64,000 nt of DNA, from NCBI RefSeq assembly GCF_001046635.1, contig NZ_KQ130456.1, positions 4,589 through 68,588 on the forward strand. The letters run 5' to 3'. A program made the position numbers and the translations under genes. Numbering within the stretch: the stretch's first letter is position 1; each line of letters starts with the position of its first letter. The notes below the pieces were generated by a model that ran no database searches, was not told where the DNA came from, and saw only the letters and a list, made by a program, of their open reading frames with translations. The stretch is from Novosphingobium barchaimii LL02 (GTDB lineage Bacteria > Pseudomonadota > Alphaproteobacteria > Sphingomonadales > Sphingomonadaceae). This document shows positions 42,380 through 50,890 of this stretch, one piece after another.

Positions 42380-44016
42380 GGAGCTTCCTTCCGGTTGGCG
42401 GCGAACATCGTATGAATTTGGGCGACCACCGCAGCGCCCTCGCCCACTGCGGCGGCAACGCGCTTGGTCGAACCGGCGCGCACGTCGCCAATGGCAAAGA
42501 CGCCGGGCATAGCTGTTTCCAGAGGGAGATGCCTCCGGCCGGTCTCGACGAACCCCTTGGCGTCGGTTTCCACCCCGGGCGGCAGCCAGCCCGAATTGGG
42601 GTCGGCGCCGATGAACAGGAACATGTGGCGTAGCGGCCTGTGGTGGAGGGTGCCGTCCGCGTTGTGCCGGATCGTCGCGCCGGACAGCCCACCCGCCGAG
42701 TCTCCCTCCAGCGATACGACTTCCGCGCCGACATGAAGCTCGACATTGGGCAGCTGGGATATCCGGTCGACCAGATAGCGCGACATCGTCTCGGCAAGGT
42801 CGCGGCGCACGATCATGTGCAGCTTCTTCACCTGCGGTGCAAGGAAGACCACCGCCTGCCCGGCCGAATTGCCGCCCCCGACAAGGGCGATATCTTCGCC
42901 CGCGCAGAACCGCGCCTCAATGGGCGAAACCCAGTAGGACACGCCCGCACCTTCGAAACGGTCCAATCCCTCCACCGCAAGGCGGCGGTAGCGCGCGCCC
43001 GAAGCAACCACCACCGCGCGCGCCTGCACGCCGTGCCCGCCTGCAAGCTGCAAGTGCAGACGATCGCCGCGCCGCTCCAGGTTTTCCACTTCGGCCGGGA
43101 TCGCCATCTGCGCCCCGAACTTGAGCGCCTGGTTGAAGGCCCGCCCCGCCAGAGCCTGCCCGGAGATACCGGTGGGAAAGCCAAGGTAGTTCTCGATCCG
43201 CGCCGAGGCCCCGGCCTGTCCGCCCATGCTGCGCGCATCGAGTACGACCACTGACAGCCCTTCCGAAGCGGCATAGACCGCAGCAGCAAGGCCGGCCGGG
43301 CCGGCACCGACGATCACCACGTCGTTCACCGCATCGGGATCGATCTGCGCGGAAAGGCCCAGGCAGGCGGCCAGCTCCGTCTCTCGCGGACGGCGCAGGA
43401 TCGGGCCGGTCGGGCATACCACCAGCGGATATTCCGCCGAGGCCACGCCCAGCCGCTCCACCAGCGCCTTGCCCTCGCCGTCCTCGCTCACGTCGAGGAC
43501 TAGGTAGGGGTAGCCGCTGCGGCGCAGGAATTCTCCCAGGCGAACCACGTCCGGGCTACCCGGCACACCGATGAGGACAGTACCGGCGCCGCCTTCCTCA
43601 ATCAGCCCGACACGGCGCAGGATCAGGGCGCGCATTACCGTTTCGCCCAGCTCGGCCGAACCGATCATCAGCGCCCGCAGATGCGCGGCATCGATAGGGA
43701 TCGCCGTGCAGCCATCCGGCCCGGCGCGCCCGCCCGCGATCGAGGGGCGGCCAGCCAGCTGGTTGATCTCGCCGGTGAACTGGCCGGGACCATGCATGGT
43801 GACCCGTGCTTCTCGGCTCAGCCCGTCGCGGCGCAGAACCTCGATATGGCCGGTCACCACCAGCCAGGTGGGCGCCTCGCGGTCGCCGATGGCATAGACG
43901 CTGTCGCCGGGCGCGAAGACACGTTCCGGGCCGCTGGCAAAGCGCCGGGCGGCAGCCACTTCGGCGGCACCCAGCACCGGAAACATCTGGTATTCACGGC
44001 TTGCGATCGTGCTCAT
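42376..44016 (-). CDS. cNMP-binding-domain FAD-dependent reductase (thioredoxin reductase-like)
   Basis: The 546-residue protein has a cyclic-nucleotide-binding-like domain (about 20-130; FAPGDSVYAIGDREAPTWLV, GPGQFTGEINQLAGRPS), a short thioredoxin-like part (LIGVPGSPDVVRLGEFLRRS), and a TrxR-type flavin domain with FAD site VGAGPAGLAAAVYAASEG and NADPH site LVGGGNSAGQAVVFLA. The canonical CxxC of thioredoxin reductase is not seen where expected (SYWVSPIEARFC). It probably uses a different acceptor. It starts at ATG 44016 and is coupled to the UBP zinc-finger gene. Confidence 0.88.
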   Translation of the reverse strand: MSTIASREYQMFPVLGAAEVAAARRFASGPERVFAPGDSVYAIGDREAPTWLVVTGHIEVLRRDGLSREARVTMHGPGQFTGEINQLAGRPSIAGGRAGPDGCTAIPIDAAHLRALMIGSAELGETVMRALILRRVGLIEEGGAGTVLIGVPGSPDVVRLGEFLRRSGYPYLVLDVSEDGEGKALVERLGVASAEYPLVVCPTGPILRRPRETELAACLGLSAQIDPDAVNDVVIVGAGPAGLAAAVYAASEGLSVVVLDARSMGGQAGASARIENYLGFPTGISGQALAGRAFNQALKFGAQMAIPAEVENLERRGDRLHLQLAGGHGVQARAVVVASGARYRRLAVEGLDRFEGAGVSYWVSPIEARFCAGEDIALVGGGNSAGQAVVFLAPQVKKLHMIVRRDLAETMSRYLVDRISQLPNVELHVGAEVVSLEGDSAGGLSGATIRHNADGTLHHRPLRHMFLFIGADPNSGWLPPGVETDAKGFVETGRRHLPLETAMPGVFAIGDVRAGSTKRVAAAVGEGAAVVAQIHTMFAANRKEAP

Positions 44017-44259
44017 GCCAGTTCTCCCTGTTCACGGCCATTCTTCCCGCCGTGGTTCCGGTAGATCGCGAATGCCCTGTCGAGGCGTCTTCGATGCCTC
44101 CTTATCTCGCGCTCCCGCATCGCCCGCCATCATACACTGGTTTGTGGCAGCTTCGAGATCGGCGCCCCAAACCTGCGTATGATGGCGGCGGCGGACGAGG
44201 CAGGCAAAAAGGCGGTCATGCCAACCCTGCCCACGCGGCCAGTCAACAAGGAACGCCGG

Positions 44260-44913
44260 ATGCCGATGGCCCAACGCTCGTCCAGCCGGGAAGCACACGC
44301 CGGCCCTGCCGCCTCGCCTGTCGGCGCGGACGGGGCGTTCGAAAGCGACCACCGGATCGCCAACAACCTCCAGCTGCTCATGGCGATGATCGCGGCCGAA
44401 CGCCGCGACATCGTCGATCCGGCGGCTGCCTTGGCCCTGGAACGGATGCTCGGCCGGATCGGCGCGATTGCGGGAGTCCACCGCCAGCTGACGCGCCCGC
44501 AGGAAAGCGGGATGGTGGAAATCGGCGGTTATCTCCAGACGCTGGCGCTCCAGATCGAGGCCGGCTGCTGCGATGTCGTCGCCGGACGGCAGCTGAGGGT
44601 CGCATCCGATACTGCACTGGTGCCCGCGCGACTGGCGGCGGCGATCGGCCTGATTGCCTCCGAATGCGTGCTCAACGCCTGCAAATACGCCTACCACGCG
44701 CAGGAGGCCGGCGAAGTGCGCATCGTCATGCGGCTGGCGAGCGCCCACGCCCTGCGATTTTCGGTGGAGGACGACGGCATCGGCTCCGGCTCGCCCGAGC
44801 CGGGCTTCGGCACCCGGCTCATCGAAATGCTTGCCGCGCGCATCGGCGCTGCCCTGATCCGCGAGAACACCCGGCCCGGAACCCGCATCGTACTTGCAGT
44901 TCCGCTAAGGTGA
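44260..44913 (+). CDS. HisKA_2-type sensor histidine kinase, soluble
   Basis: The 217-residue protein has the phosphoacceptor box ESDHRIANNLQLLMAMIAAE (His near 32) and a HATPase domain with N box ASECVLNACKYAYHAQEAGE and G boxes VEDDGIGSG and GFGTRLIEMLAARIGA. It has no sensor domain or membrane segment, so it must get its signal from a partner. AAGGA lies 7 bases before ATG 44260. It is divergent from the flavin reductase. Confidence 0.82.
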   Translation: MPMAQRSSSREAHAGPAASPVGADGAFESDHRIANNLQLLMAMIAAERRDIVDPAAALALERMLGRIGAIAGVHRQLTRPQESGMVEIGGYLQTLALQIEAGCCDVVAGRQLRVASDTALVPARLAAAIGLIASECVLNACKYAYHAQEAGEVRIVMRLASAHALRFSVEDDGIGSGSPEPGFGTRLIEMLAARIGAALIRENTRPGTRIVLAVPLR

Positions 44914-45026
44914 CTCGCAGCAGCAGGCATGTCCGCTCACCCATCCGAAGGTTGAGGTTGCGCGCGTCGCCTTGGAGCGGCAACCTCGCCGCCCGGTCCG
45001 TTGGCGGATACTGGCAGGAGGACGCG

Positions 45027-46538
45027 GTGTACGGGGCGGGGACATTGGCACGCAGGCTCTACGCGCCCACCGCAGCGGTGCTGGCACTGGGCATCTTCGC
45101 GCTGGACGTGCTCAGCCCGCTGCAGGGCGCGGTGGCAGTGCTATATACCACGGTCGTCGTGCTGGTGGGGCGTACCCATTCGCGCGGGCTGATCCTGTCC
45201 GCCGCCGGCCTATGCACGGTGCTGGCCATCATCGGATACTGCGCGTCGCACTGGGACGATCCGCTGGGATCGCCGGCCATGCGGCTGGCGGTGAGCCTGA
45301 TCGCGCTTGGCGTCACCACCGCATTGTTCCTGCGCCAGCTTGCCGAAAGCACCGAGCGCGAGCTGGCGGATGCGCGCTATCGCACGATCTTCACCGCGGC
45401 CGGGTTTCCGATCTGGGAATCCGACTGGTCCGGCGCCTACGCACTACTCCTCAAGGCCAGTAGCCTCGACGAGGCATCGGTGAGACGCGCGTTCCAGCTG
45501 GCCCGTGTGCGCAACGCCAACGATGCCGCCGCGCGGTTGTTCGGCCTTGCCGACCGGAGCGAGCTGATGGGCGGTACGGTAGACGACTTCGCTACCCCCG
45601 CCGCCTTCGAATCACTGGCACGCATCTACGGCGCCCTGCTGCGCGGCCGCATGGCGGTGGAGGAGGAGACCTGCTTCGTCACCCGCAGCGGCGAGGCGAT
45701 CGACGTTCTGCTGCAAGTCTCGTTGCCGCCCGACCACGGCGGCTGGAAGCGGGTGCTGGTCATGGCCGCAGACGTGACCGAGCGGAACCGCGCCCAGGCC
45801 CGCCTTGCGCAGTCTCAGGCCGCGCTTACCCACATGTCGCGAGTGACGACGCTGGGGCAGATCGCCGCGTCGATCGCGCATGAGGTGAACCAGCCGCTTT
45901 CCGCTATCATCACCTATGCCCGCTCTGGCAGGCGCTGGCTGGAGCGCGAGGCGCCCGGCGCCGCCGAAGTGGCTGACTGCCTCGACCATATCACCAGCAA
46001 CGGCACGCGCGCGGCGGACGTCATCGCGGGTATCCGCGAACTGGCGCGCAAAGCCGACCCCAGCCATGAACGCATGGCGCTGAAAACCCTGATCGAGGAT
46101 ACCGAGGCGCTGCTGCGCCGCGACCTGCAGGTCCACGACGTGACCTTGCGGATCACCGTGGAGCCCGAGTTGCCGACCCTGATGGGCGACCGGGTACAGT
46201 TGCAGCAGGTACTGATGAACCTGGTGCTCAATGCCCAGCAGGCGATGGCGGATCTACCGCCCGGCCAGCGCGAGATGTGCCTGACCGCAGCGCAGGACGG
46301 GGATGCCCTGATCGTCGAGGTAAGCGACTGCGGCATCGGCTTGGCCGATGATCCCGAGACGGTGTTCCGCCCGTTCTTCACCACCAAGGACGACGGCATG
46401 GGCATCGGCCTCGCAATCTGCCGCTCGATCCTGGAGCAGCACCACGGCACGCTAACGGCCCGCAATAACCCCGGCGGCGGCGCCAGCTTCCGGCTGCGCC
46501 TGCCCGCCGCCTTGGATACGGAGGCTTTCGCGGCATGA
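45027..46538 (+). CDS. Membrane PAS sensor histidine kinase (FixL/DctB-like)
   Basis: The 503-residue protein has about four N-terminal membrane segments (ALGIFALDVLSPLQGAVAVL, then LILSAAGLCTVLAIIGYC), a PAS-like region (about 130-255), the HisKA box IAASIAHEVNQPLSAIITYA, and a HATPase domain (VLMNLVLNAQQAM, VEVSDCGIGLADD, GMGIGLAICRSILEQ). GTG 45027 is chosen because AGGAGG lies 5 bases before it. Its stop overlaps the response-regulator start by 4 bp. Confidence 0.85.
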   Translation: MYGAGTLARRLYAPTAAVLALGIFALDVLSPLQGAVAVLYTTVVVLVGRTHSRGLILSAAGLCTVLAIIGYCASHWDDPLGSPAMRLAVSLIALGVTTALFLRQLAESTERELADARYRTIFTAAGFPIWESDWSGAYALLLKASSLDEASVRRAFQLARVRNANDAAARLFGLADRSELMGGTVDDFATPAAFESLARIYGALLRGRMAVEEETCFVTRSGEAIDVLLQVSLPPDHGGWKRVLVMAADVTERNRAQARLAQSQAALTHMSRVTTLGQIAASIAHEVNQPLSAIITYARSGRRWLEREAPGAAEVADCLDHITSNGTRAADVIAGIRELARKADPSHERMALKTLIEDTEALLRRDLQVHDVTLRITVEPELPTLMGDRVQLQQVLMNLVLNAQQAMADLPPGQREMCLTAAQDGDALIVEVSDCGIGLADDPETVFRPFFTTKDDGMGIGLAICRSILEQHHGTLTARNNPGGGASFRLRLPAALDTEAFAA

Positions 46539-47194
46539 TCAACACCGGCAGCGATCCCACCGCCCGCGCGTGCGTCTGCGTGCTGGACGATGACGCGGAA
46601 GTGCGCAGCAGCATCGGCAGCCTCCTGCGATCGAGTGGGCTGGACGTGGCGCTGTTCGCCTCGATTTCGGAGTTCCTCGCCGCCGGGGTGCCGCAGGTCG
46701 CCTCTTGTCTGGTGCTGGACATTCGCCTGCCGGGCGAGAACGGGCTGGAATTCCAGGAACGGCTTGCGGCCGAAGGACTCGTCATTCCGGTCATCCTCAT
46801 TACCGGGCACGGCGACATTCCGATGACCGTGCGCGGTATGCGCGCGGGTGCGGTGGACTTCCTGCCCAAGCCTTTCGACGACGAACAGCTGCTGTCGGCA
46901 GTCGGCTCCGCCCTGGACACCGACCGCGCCCGGCGCGCGGCGCAGCAGGGCAATACGTCGCTGCGCGAGGCGCATGCCGCGCTTACCCCGAGGGAGCGCG
47001 AGGTCATGGCGCTGGTCGTCACCGGGCTGATGAACAAACAGGTCGCCGCGCGGCTGACCCTTTCCGAGATCACCGTGAAAATCCACCGTGGCAACGTCAT
47101 GCGCAAGATGCAGGCTCAGTCGCTCGCCGACCTGGTGCGCATGGCCGAGCAGCTGGGCGTGCGCGACGACACCATCCATCGTTATAACACCTGA
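46535..47194 (+). CDS. FixJ/NarL-type response regulator
   Basis: The 219-residue protein has a receiver domain (VCVLDDDAEVRSSIGSLLRS; phospho-Asp in CLVLDIRLPGENGLEF near 61; Lys in VDFLPKPFDDEQ) and a LuxR-type HTH (LTPREREVMALVVTGLMNKQ, SEITVKIHRGNVMRKMQAQS). It is coupled to the kinase upstream, so the pair forms one two-component system. Target genes are unknown. Confidence 0.92.
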   Translation: MINTGSDPTARACVCVLDDDAEVRSSIGSLLRSSGLDVALFASISEFLAAGVPQVASCLVLDIRLPGENGLEFQERLAAEGLVIPVILITGHGDIPMTVRGMRAGAVDFLPKPFDDEQLLSAVGSALDTDRARRAAQQGNTSLREAHAALTPREREVMALVVTGLMNKQVAARLTLSEITVKIHRGNVMRKMQAQSLADLVRMAEQLGVRDDTIHRYNT

Positions 47195-47261
47195 GTATGA
47201 TGGTGTGCCGGTGATCCCAGGCCCAACTGGAACCGGGGGCTATTCCTTCGGGTTGAACCCG

Positions 47262-47648
47262 ATGACACCGGAGAAGATATTGGTCGCCCCCTCCCCCCTG
47301 ATTGCCATTGTCGACGACGATTCCGGTGTGCGGGGAAGTCTCGACAGCCTCCTGCGCTCCGCGGGTATGCGAGGCATCGGCTTCGCGCACGCCGAGGATC
47401 TGCTGGCATCGACGTTTAGTGAACGGGTTGCCTGCGTGGTCACCGACCTGCACATGCCGGGCATGACCGGCCTTGAACTGCAGTCCGAGATGACCCGGCG
47501 CGGCTGTGCGGCGCCGGTAATTCTGATGACCGCCTTTCCCACCGAGGCAGCACAGAACCAGGCGATGGCGGGCGGTGCGACTGCGTTCCTGGTCAAGCCC
47601 ATCGATCCCGATGCCCTTCTGGATGCAATAGAAAGCGTGCTGCCCTAA
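47262..47648 (+). CDS. Stand-alone receiver-domain response regulator
   Basis: The 128-residue protein is one receiver domain: IAIVDDDSGVRGSLDSLLRS, ACVVTDLHMPGMTGLELQSE with the phospho-Asp near 60, and TAFLVKPIDPDALLDAIESV. No output domain is present, so it may divert phosphate from the two kinases upstream. ATG 47262 is the first good start. A long-hairpin repeat begins right after its stop. Confidence 0.85.
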   Translation: MTPEKILVAPSPLIAIVDDDSGVRGSLDSLLRSAGMRGIGFAHAEDLLASTFSERVACVVTDLHMPGMTGLELQSEMTRRGCAAPVILMTAFPTEAAQNQAMAGGATAFLVKPIDPDALLDAIESVLP

Positions 47649-47801
47649 GAGACCGTTTGAAAATGCGCAGAAGAGCGCATTTTGAAGGCGGCACCAGCCC
47701 ACTCCCCCACCCGGCCACTCAACGGCAGTATTCTATGGGTGGTCGGGTGGGGGAGTGGGCTGGTGCGGCAGAATGGGCAAAGCCCATTCTCAAACGGTCT
47801 C
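47649..47801. repeat. 153-bp palindromic element with three hairpins
   Basis: The element is bounded by 12-bp inverted ends GAGACCGTTTGA (47649-47660) and TCAAACGGTCTC (47790-47801). Inside are AATGCGC/GCGCATT, a 23-bp perfect inverted repeat with arms 47691-47713 and 47744-47766, and GAATGGGC-aaa-GCCCATTC (47771-47789). It starts directly at the stop of the receiver gene. The structure is like a MITE or REP-type element. Confidence 0.75.
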
Positions 47802-47912
47802 CAAGAGCGCTCCCATACCTTGGTGTGGATGGGAGCGGCTGCTCGCCGCGGCTATCTTCGGCACTATCGAGGCGGCACCGCGCCGCCGCGTATTCCCCGA
47901 AGGAGGCTTGCC

Positions 47913-48437
47913 ATGTCCGACCAGCATACTCTCGTTTCGCCCGCAGCACGCAAGCTGGGCACCCCTAGCGACCTTGGCGCCGATGCCACGCGCGATATCT
48001 CCGGCGGCCTCAAGGCGCTGCTGGCGGATGTCTTCGCCCTCTATCTCAAGACCAAGAACTTCCACTGGCACATGAGCGGCCCGAACTTTCGCGACTATCA
48101 CCTGATGCTCGACGAGCAGGGCGAGCAGATTTTCGCGATGACCGACGCAATCGCCGAACGTGCCCGCAAACTGGGCGGCACGACAATCCGCTCTATCTCG
48201 GACATCGCCGGCCACCAGCGCCTGCTCGACAACAATGCCGATTATGTCGAGCCGCAGGACATGCTGGCCGAGCTGCACGGCGACAACAAACAGCTGGTCG
48301 CCGAGATGCGCCGCGTCCACGAGCTATGCGACGAATACCGCGACATCGCCACCGCTAGCCTCATCGAGGTCTGGATCGACGAGACCGAGCGCCGCGCATG
48401 GTTCCTCTACGAAAGCGGGCGCACGACCCGGCTGTGA
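47913..48437 (+). CDS. dps: Dps-family DNA-binding ferritin-like protein
   Basis: The 174-residue protein has the Dps ferroxidase pattern KTKNFHWHMSGPNFRDYHLM then LDEQGEQIFAMTDAIAERAR, and a charged flexible N-terminus. Dps forms dodecamers that store iron, use hydrogen peroxide and protect DNA. AAGGAGG lies 9 bases before ATG 47913. Confidence 0.93.
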   Translation: MSDQHTLVSPAARKLGTPSDLGADATRDISGGLKALLADVFALYLKTKNFHWHMSGPNFRDYHLMLDEQGEQIFAMTDAIAERARKLGGTTIRSISDIAGHQRLLDNNADYVEPQDMLAELHGDNKQLVAEMRRVHELCDEYRDIATASLIEVWIDETERRAWFLYESGRTTRL

Positions 48438-48512
48438 TCGCCGGGCACATGCGCCCCTGAACTACCGATTGCCTCCCCTTCCCGCGACCTGGTTTTCCAT
48501 ATCGCGGGCGTT

Positions 48513-48547
48513 GGAGGAGGCGGCCCACGGCAAGGGCCGCCTCCTCC
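48513..48547. terminator. Strong hairpin between dps and the collagen-like gene
   Basis: GGAGGAGGCGGCCC (48513-48526) and GGGCCGCCTCCTCC (48534-48547) form a perfect 14-bp stem with a 7-nt loop between two convergent genes. There is no T-run, so it may be a barrier or a structured 3' end rather than a standard terminator. Confidence 0.45.
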
Positions 48548-48629
48548 CCGACCCCGTCAGACGGAGTCGGGTAGAGGCGTGTCCGACCAGGGGGAGGGCA
48601 ACAAGAGCGGCGGACACGCCATCCTTGTT

Positions 48630-50357
48630 TCAGCTCCCCGTGAGGCCGCCAAGCAGACCCGTCACCGGCGACAGCAGGGATGAGGTGCCTGAACCCGTTC
48701 CCCCGCCGACACCGCCGAGCAGGCCGCTAACGACACCACTGACCGGGGCGAGAGCACTGCCCGCTCCGCTGCCGCCACCGACACCGCCCAGCAGGCCGGT
48801 CACCACGCCGGTCACAGGGGTGAGCACCGTACCAGCGCCGCCGCCGCCACCGACACCGCCGAGCAGGCCGGTCACCACGCCGGTCACAGGGGTGAGCACC
48901 GTACCAGCGCCGCCGCCGCCACCGACACCGCCGAGCAGGCCGCTAACGACACCGGTGACCGGGGCGAGAGCACTGCCCGCTCCACTGCCGCCACCGACAC
49001 CGCCCAGCAAACCGGTCACCACGCCGGTCACAGGGGTGAGCACCGTACCAGCGCCGCCGCCACCACCGACACCGCCGAGCAGGCCGCTAACGACACCGGT
49101 GACCGGCGCAAGCACAGTGCCTGCGCCCGAACCGCCACTCACGCCGCCGAGAAGGCCGCCCACGGCACCGGTAACGGGCGACAGCACCGAGCTGCCGGTC
49201 TCCCCCGCACCAAGGCCGCCGACCACTTGGCCGACCACCGGACCAAGCGCCCCGTTCACGGCGTCCAGCACCGGCGAAGTCACCGTATCCACCACGAGGG
49301 TGACAGGTGCCACGACAGGCGCCAGCCCGTTGGTGACCTGCGTTACGCCGCTGCCGACCTGCGCGCCCAGCAGGGCACCGGCAAGGTTGCCAACAGGCGC
49401 AAGCCCCTGCGCTACGCTGGTGGTTGTCGTCGGCAGCGTCACGTCAAGTACCGCGCCATCGGCAAGTACGTCAGCCGTCACCAGCTGCCCCGAGACGAGA
49501 CCCGGATTGTCCGACAGCACGTTTGCGCCCACCAGGGTGCCGCTCGTGCTCGCGCCGGTCAGGCCGTTGTTCGCAAGGTCCAGCCCGACGAGCGGGCCGG
49601 TATAAGTCGGCGCGGGACCGGAGCCACTGCCCGGCAAGCTGCCGGCGACGCCGCTTACCAGGCCGCCCAGCTGCCCGGTAAGCGGCGCCAGCAGGCCGCC
49701 GGACCCTACCACCGGGGCCAGCACTGTATCGACGGTATCGAGCAGCGGCGTGGTCACGCCGCTGACGGTGGACGTCACGGCGGCAACCGTGGGCGAAAGC
49801 CCGTTGGTCAGGCCGGTCACTGTCGTTCCGACCGGCTCGCCAAGCAGTGCTCCCGCCAGTGCGCCGACGGGGGCCAGGGCCTGCTGCGTCTGCGCCGCCG
49901 TGGTGGGCAGGGTCACCTGCACAACGCTGCCGTCACCCGTCAGCACGTCGACTACGATGTTGCTGCCTCCGCCGCTGGAACCGGTGGGCGGGGCTACATT
50001 GACGTCGATCAGGCTGCCCGGACCGCTGGGGCCAAGAATGGGCACGCCGCCTACGCTAACCCCGGTCGCGGGGCCGGTGATGGTGGTCGTCCCGGTTGGG
50101 CCCGAGGGGCCGCTAGGGCCGGTTGGGCCGGTTGGGCCGGTTGGGCCGGTTGGGCCGGTTGGGCCGGTTGGGCCGGTTGGGCCGGTGGGTCCAGTAGGTC
50201 CCGTCGGGCCAGCGGGTTCGCTGGGGGTCGACGGGCCCGAAGGCGTGCCGGCATGGAAGCCGACGTTGTCGGCGCACGCGCCCAGCAGCAGTAACGGGAT
50301 AGTCGTTGCGCAAAGCAGGGTTTGCCGTGCCGTCGGGCGCCGTGTCCGGTTGGTCAT
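48630..50357 (-). CDS. Collagen-like repeat lipoprotein
   Basis: The 575-residue protein has a lipoprotein signal ([10 protein letters not shown], Cys28), then about ten GPT triplets plus GPS triplets (about residues 50-90) that look like a collagen triple-helix stalk. A long Gly/Val/Thr-rich part follows. It ends with about seven copies of a 24-residue unit like [18 protein letters not shown]. It is likely anchored to the outer membrane and surface-exposed, perhaps in biofilm or adhesion. GGAGG lies 9 bases before ATG 50357. The DNA repeats (9-bp and 72-bp units) can vary by slippage. Confidence 0.82.
   Translation of the reverse strand: MTNRTRRPTARQTLLCATTIPLLLLGACADNVGFHAGTPSGPSTPSEPAGPTGPTGPTGPTGPTGPTGPTGPTGPTGPTGPSGPSGPTGTTTITGPATGVSVGGVPILGPSGPGSLIDVNVAPPTGSSGGGSNIVVDVLTGDGSVVQVTLPTTAAQTQQALAPVGALAGALLGEPVGTTVTGLTNGLSPTVAAVTSTVSGVTTPLLDTVDTVLAPVVGSGGLLAPLTGQLGGLVSGVAGSLPGSGSGPAPTYTGPLVGLDLANNGLTGASTSGTLVGANVLSDNPGLVSGQLVTADVLADGAVLDVTLPTTTTSVAQGLAPVGNLAGALLGAQVGSGVTQVTNGLAPVVAPVTLVVDTVTSPVLDAVNGALGPVVGQVVGGLGAGETGSSVLSPVTGAVGGLLGGVSGGSGAGTVLAPVTGVVSGLLGGVGGGGGAGTVLTPVTGVVTGLLGGVGGGSGAGSALAPVTGVVSGLLGGVGGGGGAGTVLTPVTGVVTGLLGGVGGGGGAGTVLTPVTGVVTGLLGGVGGGSGAGSALAPVSGVVSGLLGGVGGGTGSGTSSLLSPVTGLLGGLTGS
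48690..49170. repeat. 72-bp tandem repeats coding for 24-residue units
   Basis: About seven copies of a 72-bp unit run through the 3' part of the lipoprotein gene. Copies alternate between an ACAGGGGTGAGCACCGTACC and a CCGGGGCGAGAGCACTGCCC version, which suggests that pairs of units were duplicated together. Confidence 0.85.
50118..50200. repeat. 9-bp tandem repeat coding for GPT triplets
   Basis: On the plus strand GGTTGGGCC is repeated about seven times with almost no change, then drifts (GGTGGGTCC, AGTAGGTCC). It encodes the collagen-like part of the lipoprotein on the minus strand. Such uniform copies suggest recent expansion. Confidence 0.9.
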
Positions 50358-50890
50358 TGTGTTGTCCTCCATGAATTGCCGTATGCGCAAGGCGTAAGGC
50401 AGATCGGGAGGAGATATCGCGCCCAGAAGCAGCCGCTTCGGCCCTGTGCCGGGCGCCGCCAACCTGGCAGCCCAAAGCCGTTTCGGGCAGGTAGCCAGAC
50501 ACGCCGGAACGACGGCCAGCAGGGTGCGCAATCCGCACGCAAAGCTATTACGCCCGCGCGCAAGGGCCGGGAAAAACGCCTCTGCGCATACGCAAAAAGG
50601 AGATTGCGCCTTGTTAGCCCCTTGGTGCCGGGTCGGCGGCAATTGTGACCGACCCGACCCGGCTCTCCTACGATCGGATCGGGGACGAGCGTTTTCAGGC
50701 AGACTGGCGGCGAATCTTCCTTGCGGCAACTCGCAGTTCAGGCTCCGGGCGAGTGTTCAGCCAGCCACCACCTTGCCCACACACGCCGGGGTGTCGCTGG
50801 CTTGCGGCTTGCGCAGCCCCGTCAGGGCTCATTCGATCGGCCCGCCCCCCGAAAGGAGCGGGCCCTGTCCTGTAGCCGGGAACCGGAGAT
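50358..50890. other. Intergenic region, 533 bp
   Basis: It lies between the TonB receptor stop and the collagen-like gene on the minus strand. A hairpin GGCCCGC/GCGGGCC (50839-50845 and 50858-50864) just after the receptor stop is terminator-like. Otherwise no gene is supported. Confidence 0.4.

Noticed and set aside
50101-50215. Repeat array considered as a CRISPR or other RNA array
   Set aside because: The 9-bp units have no spacers and keep the reading frame of the lipoprotein, so this is a coding tandem repeat.
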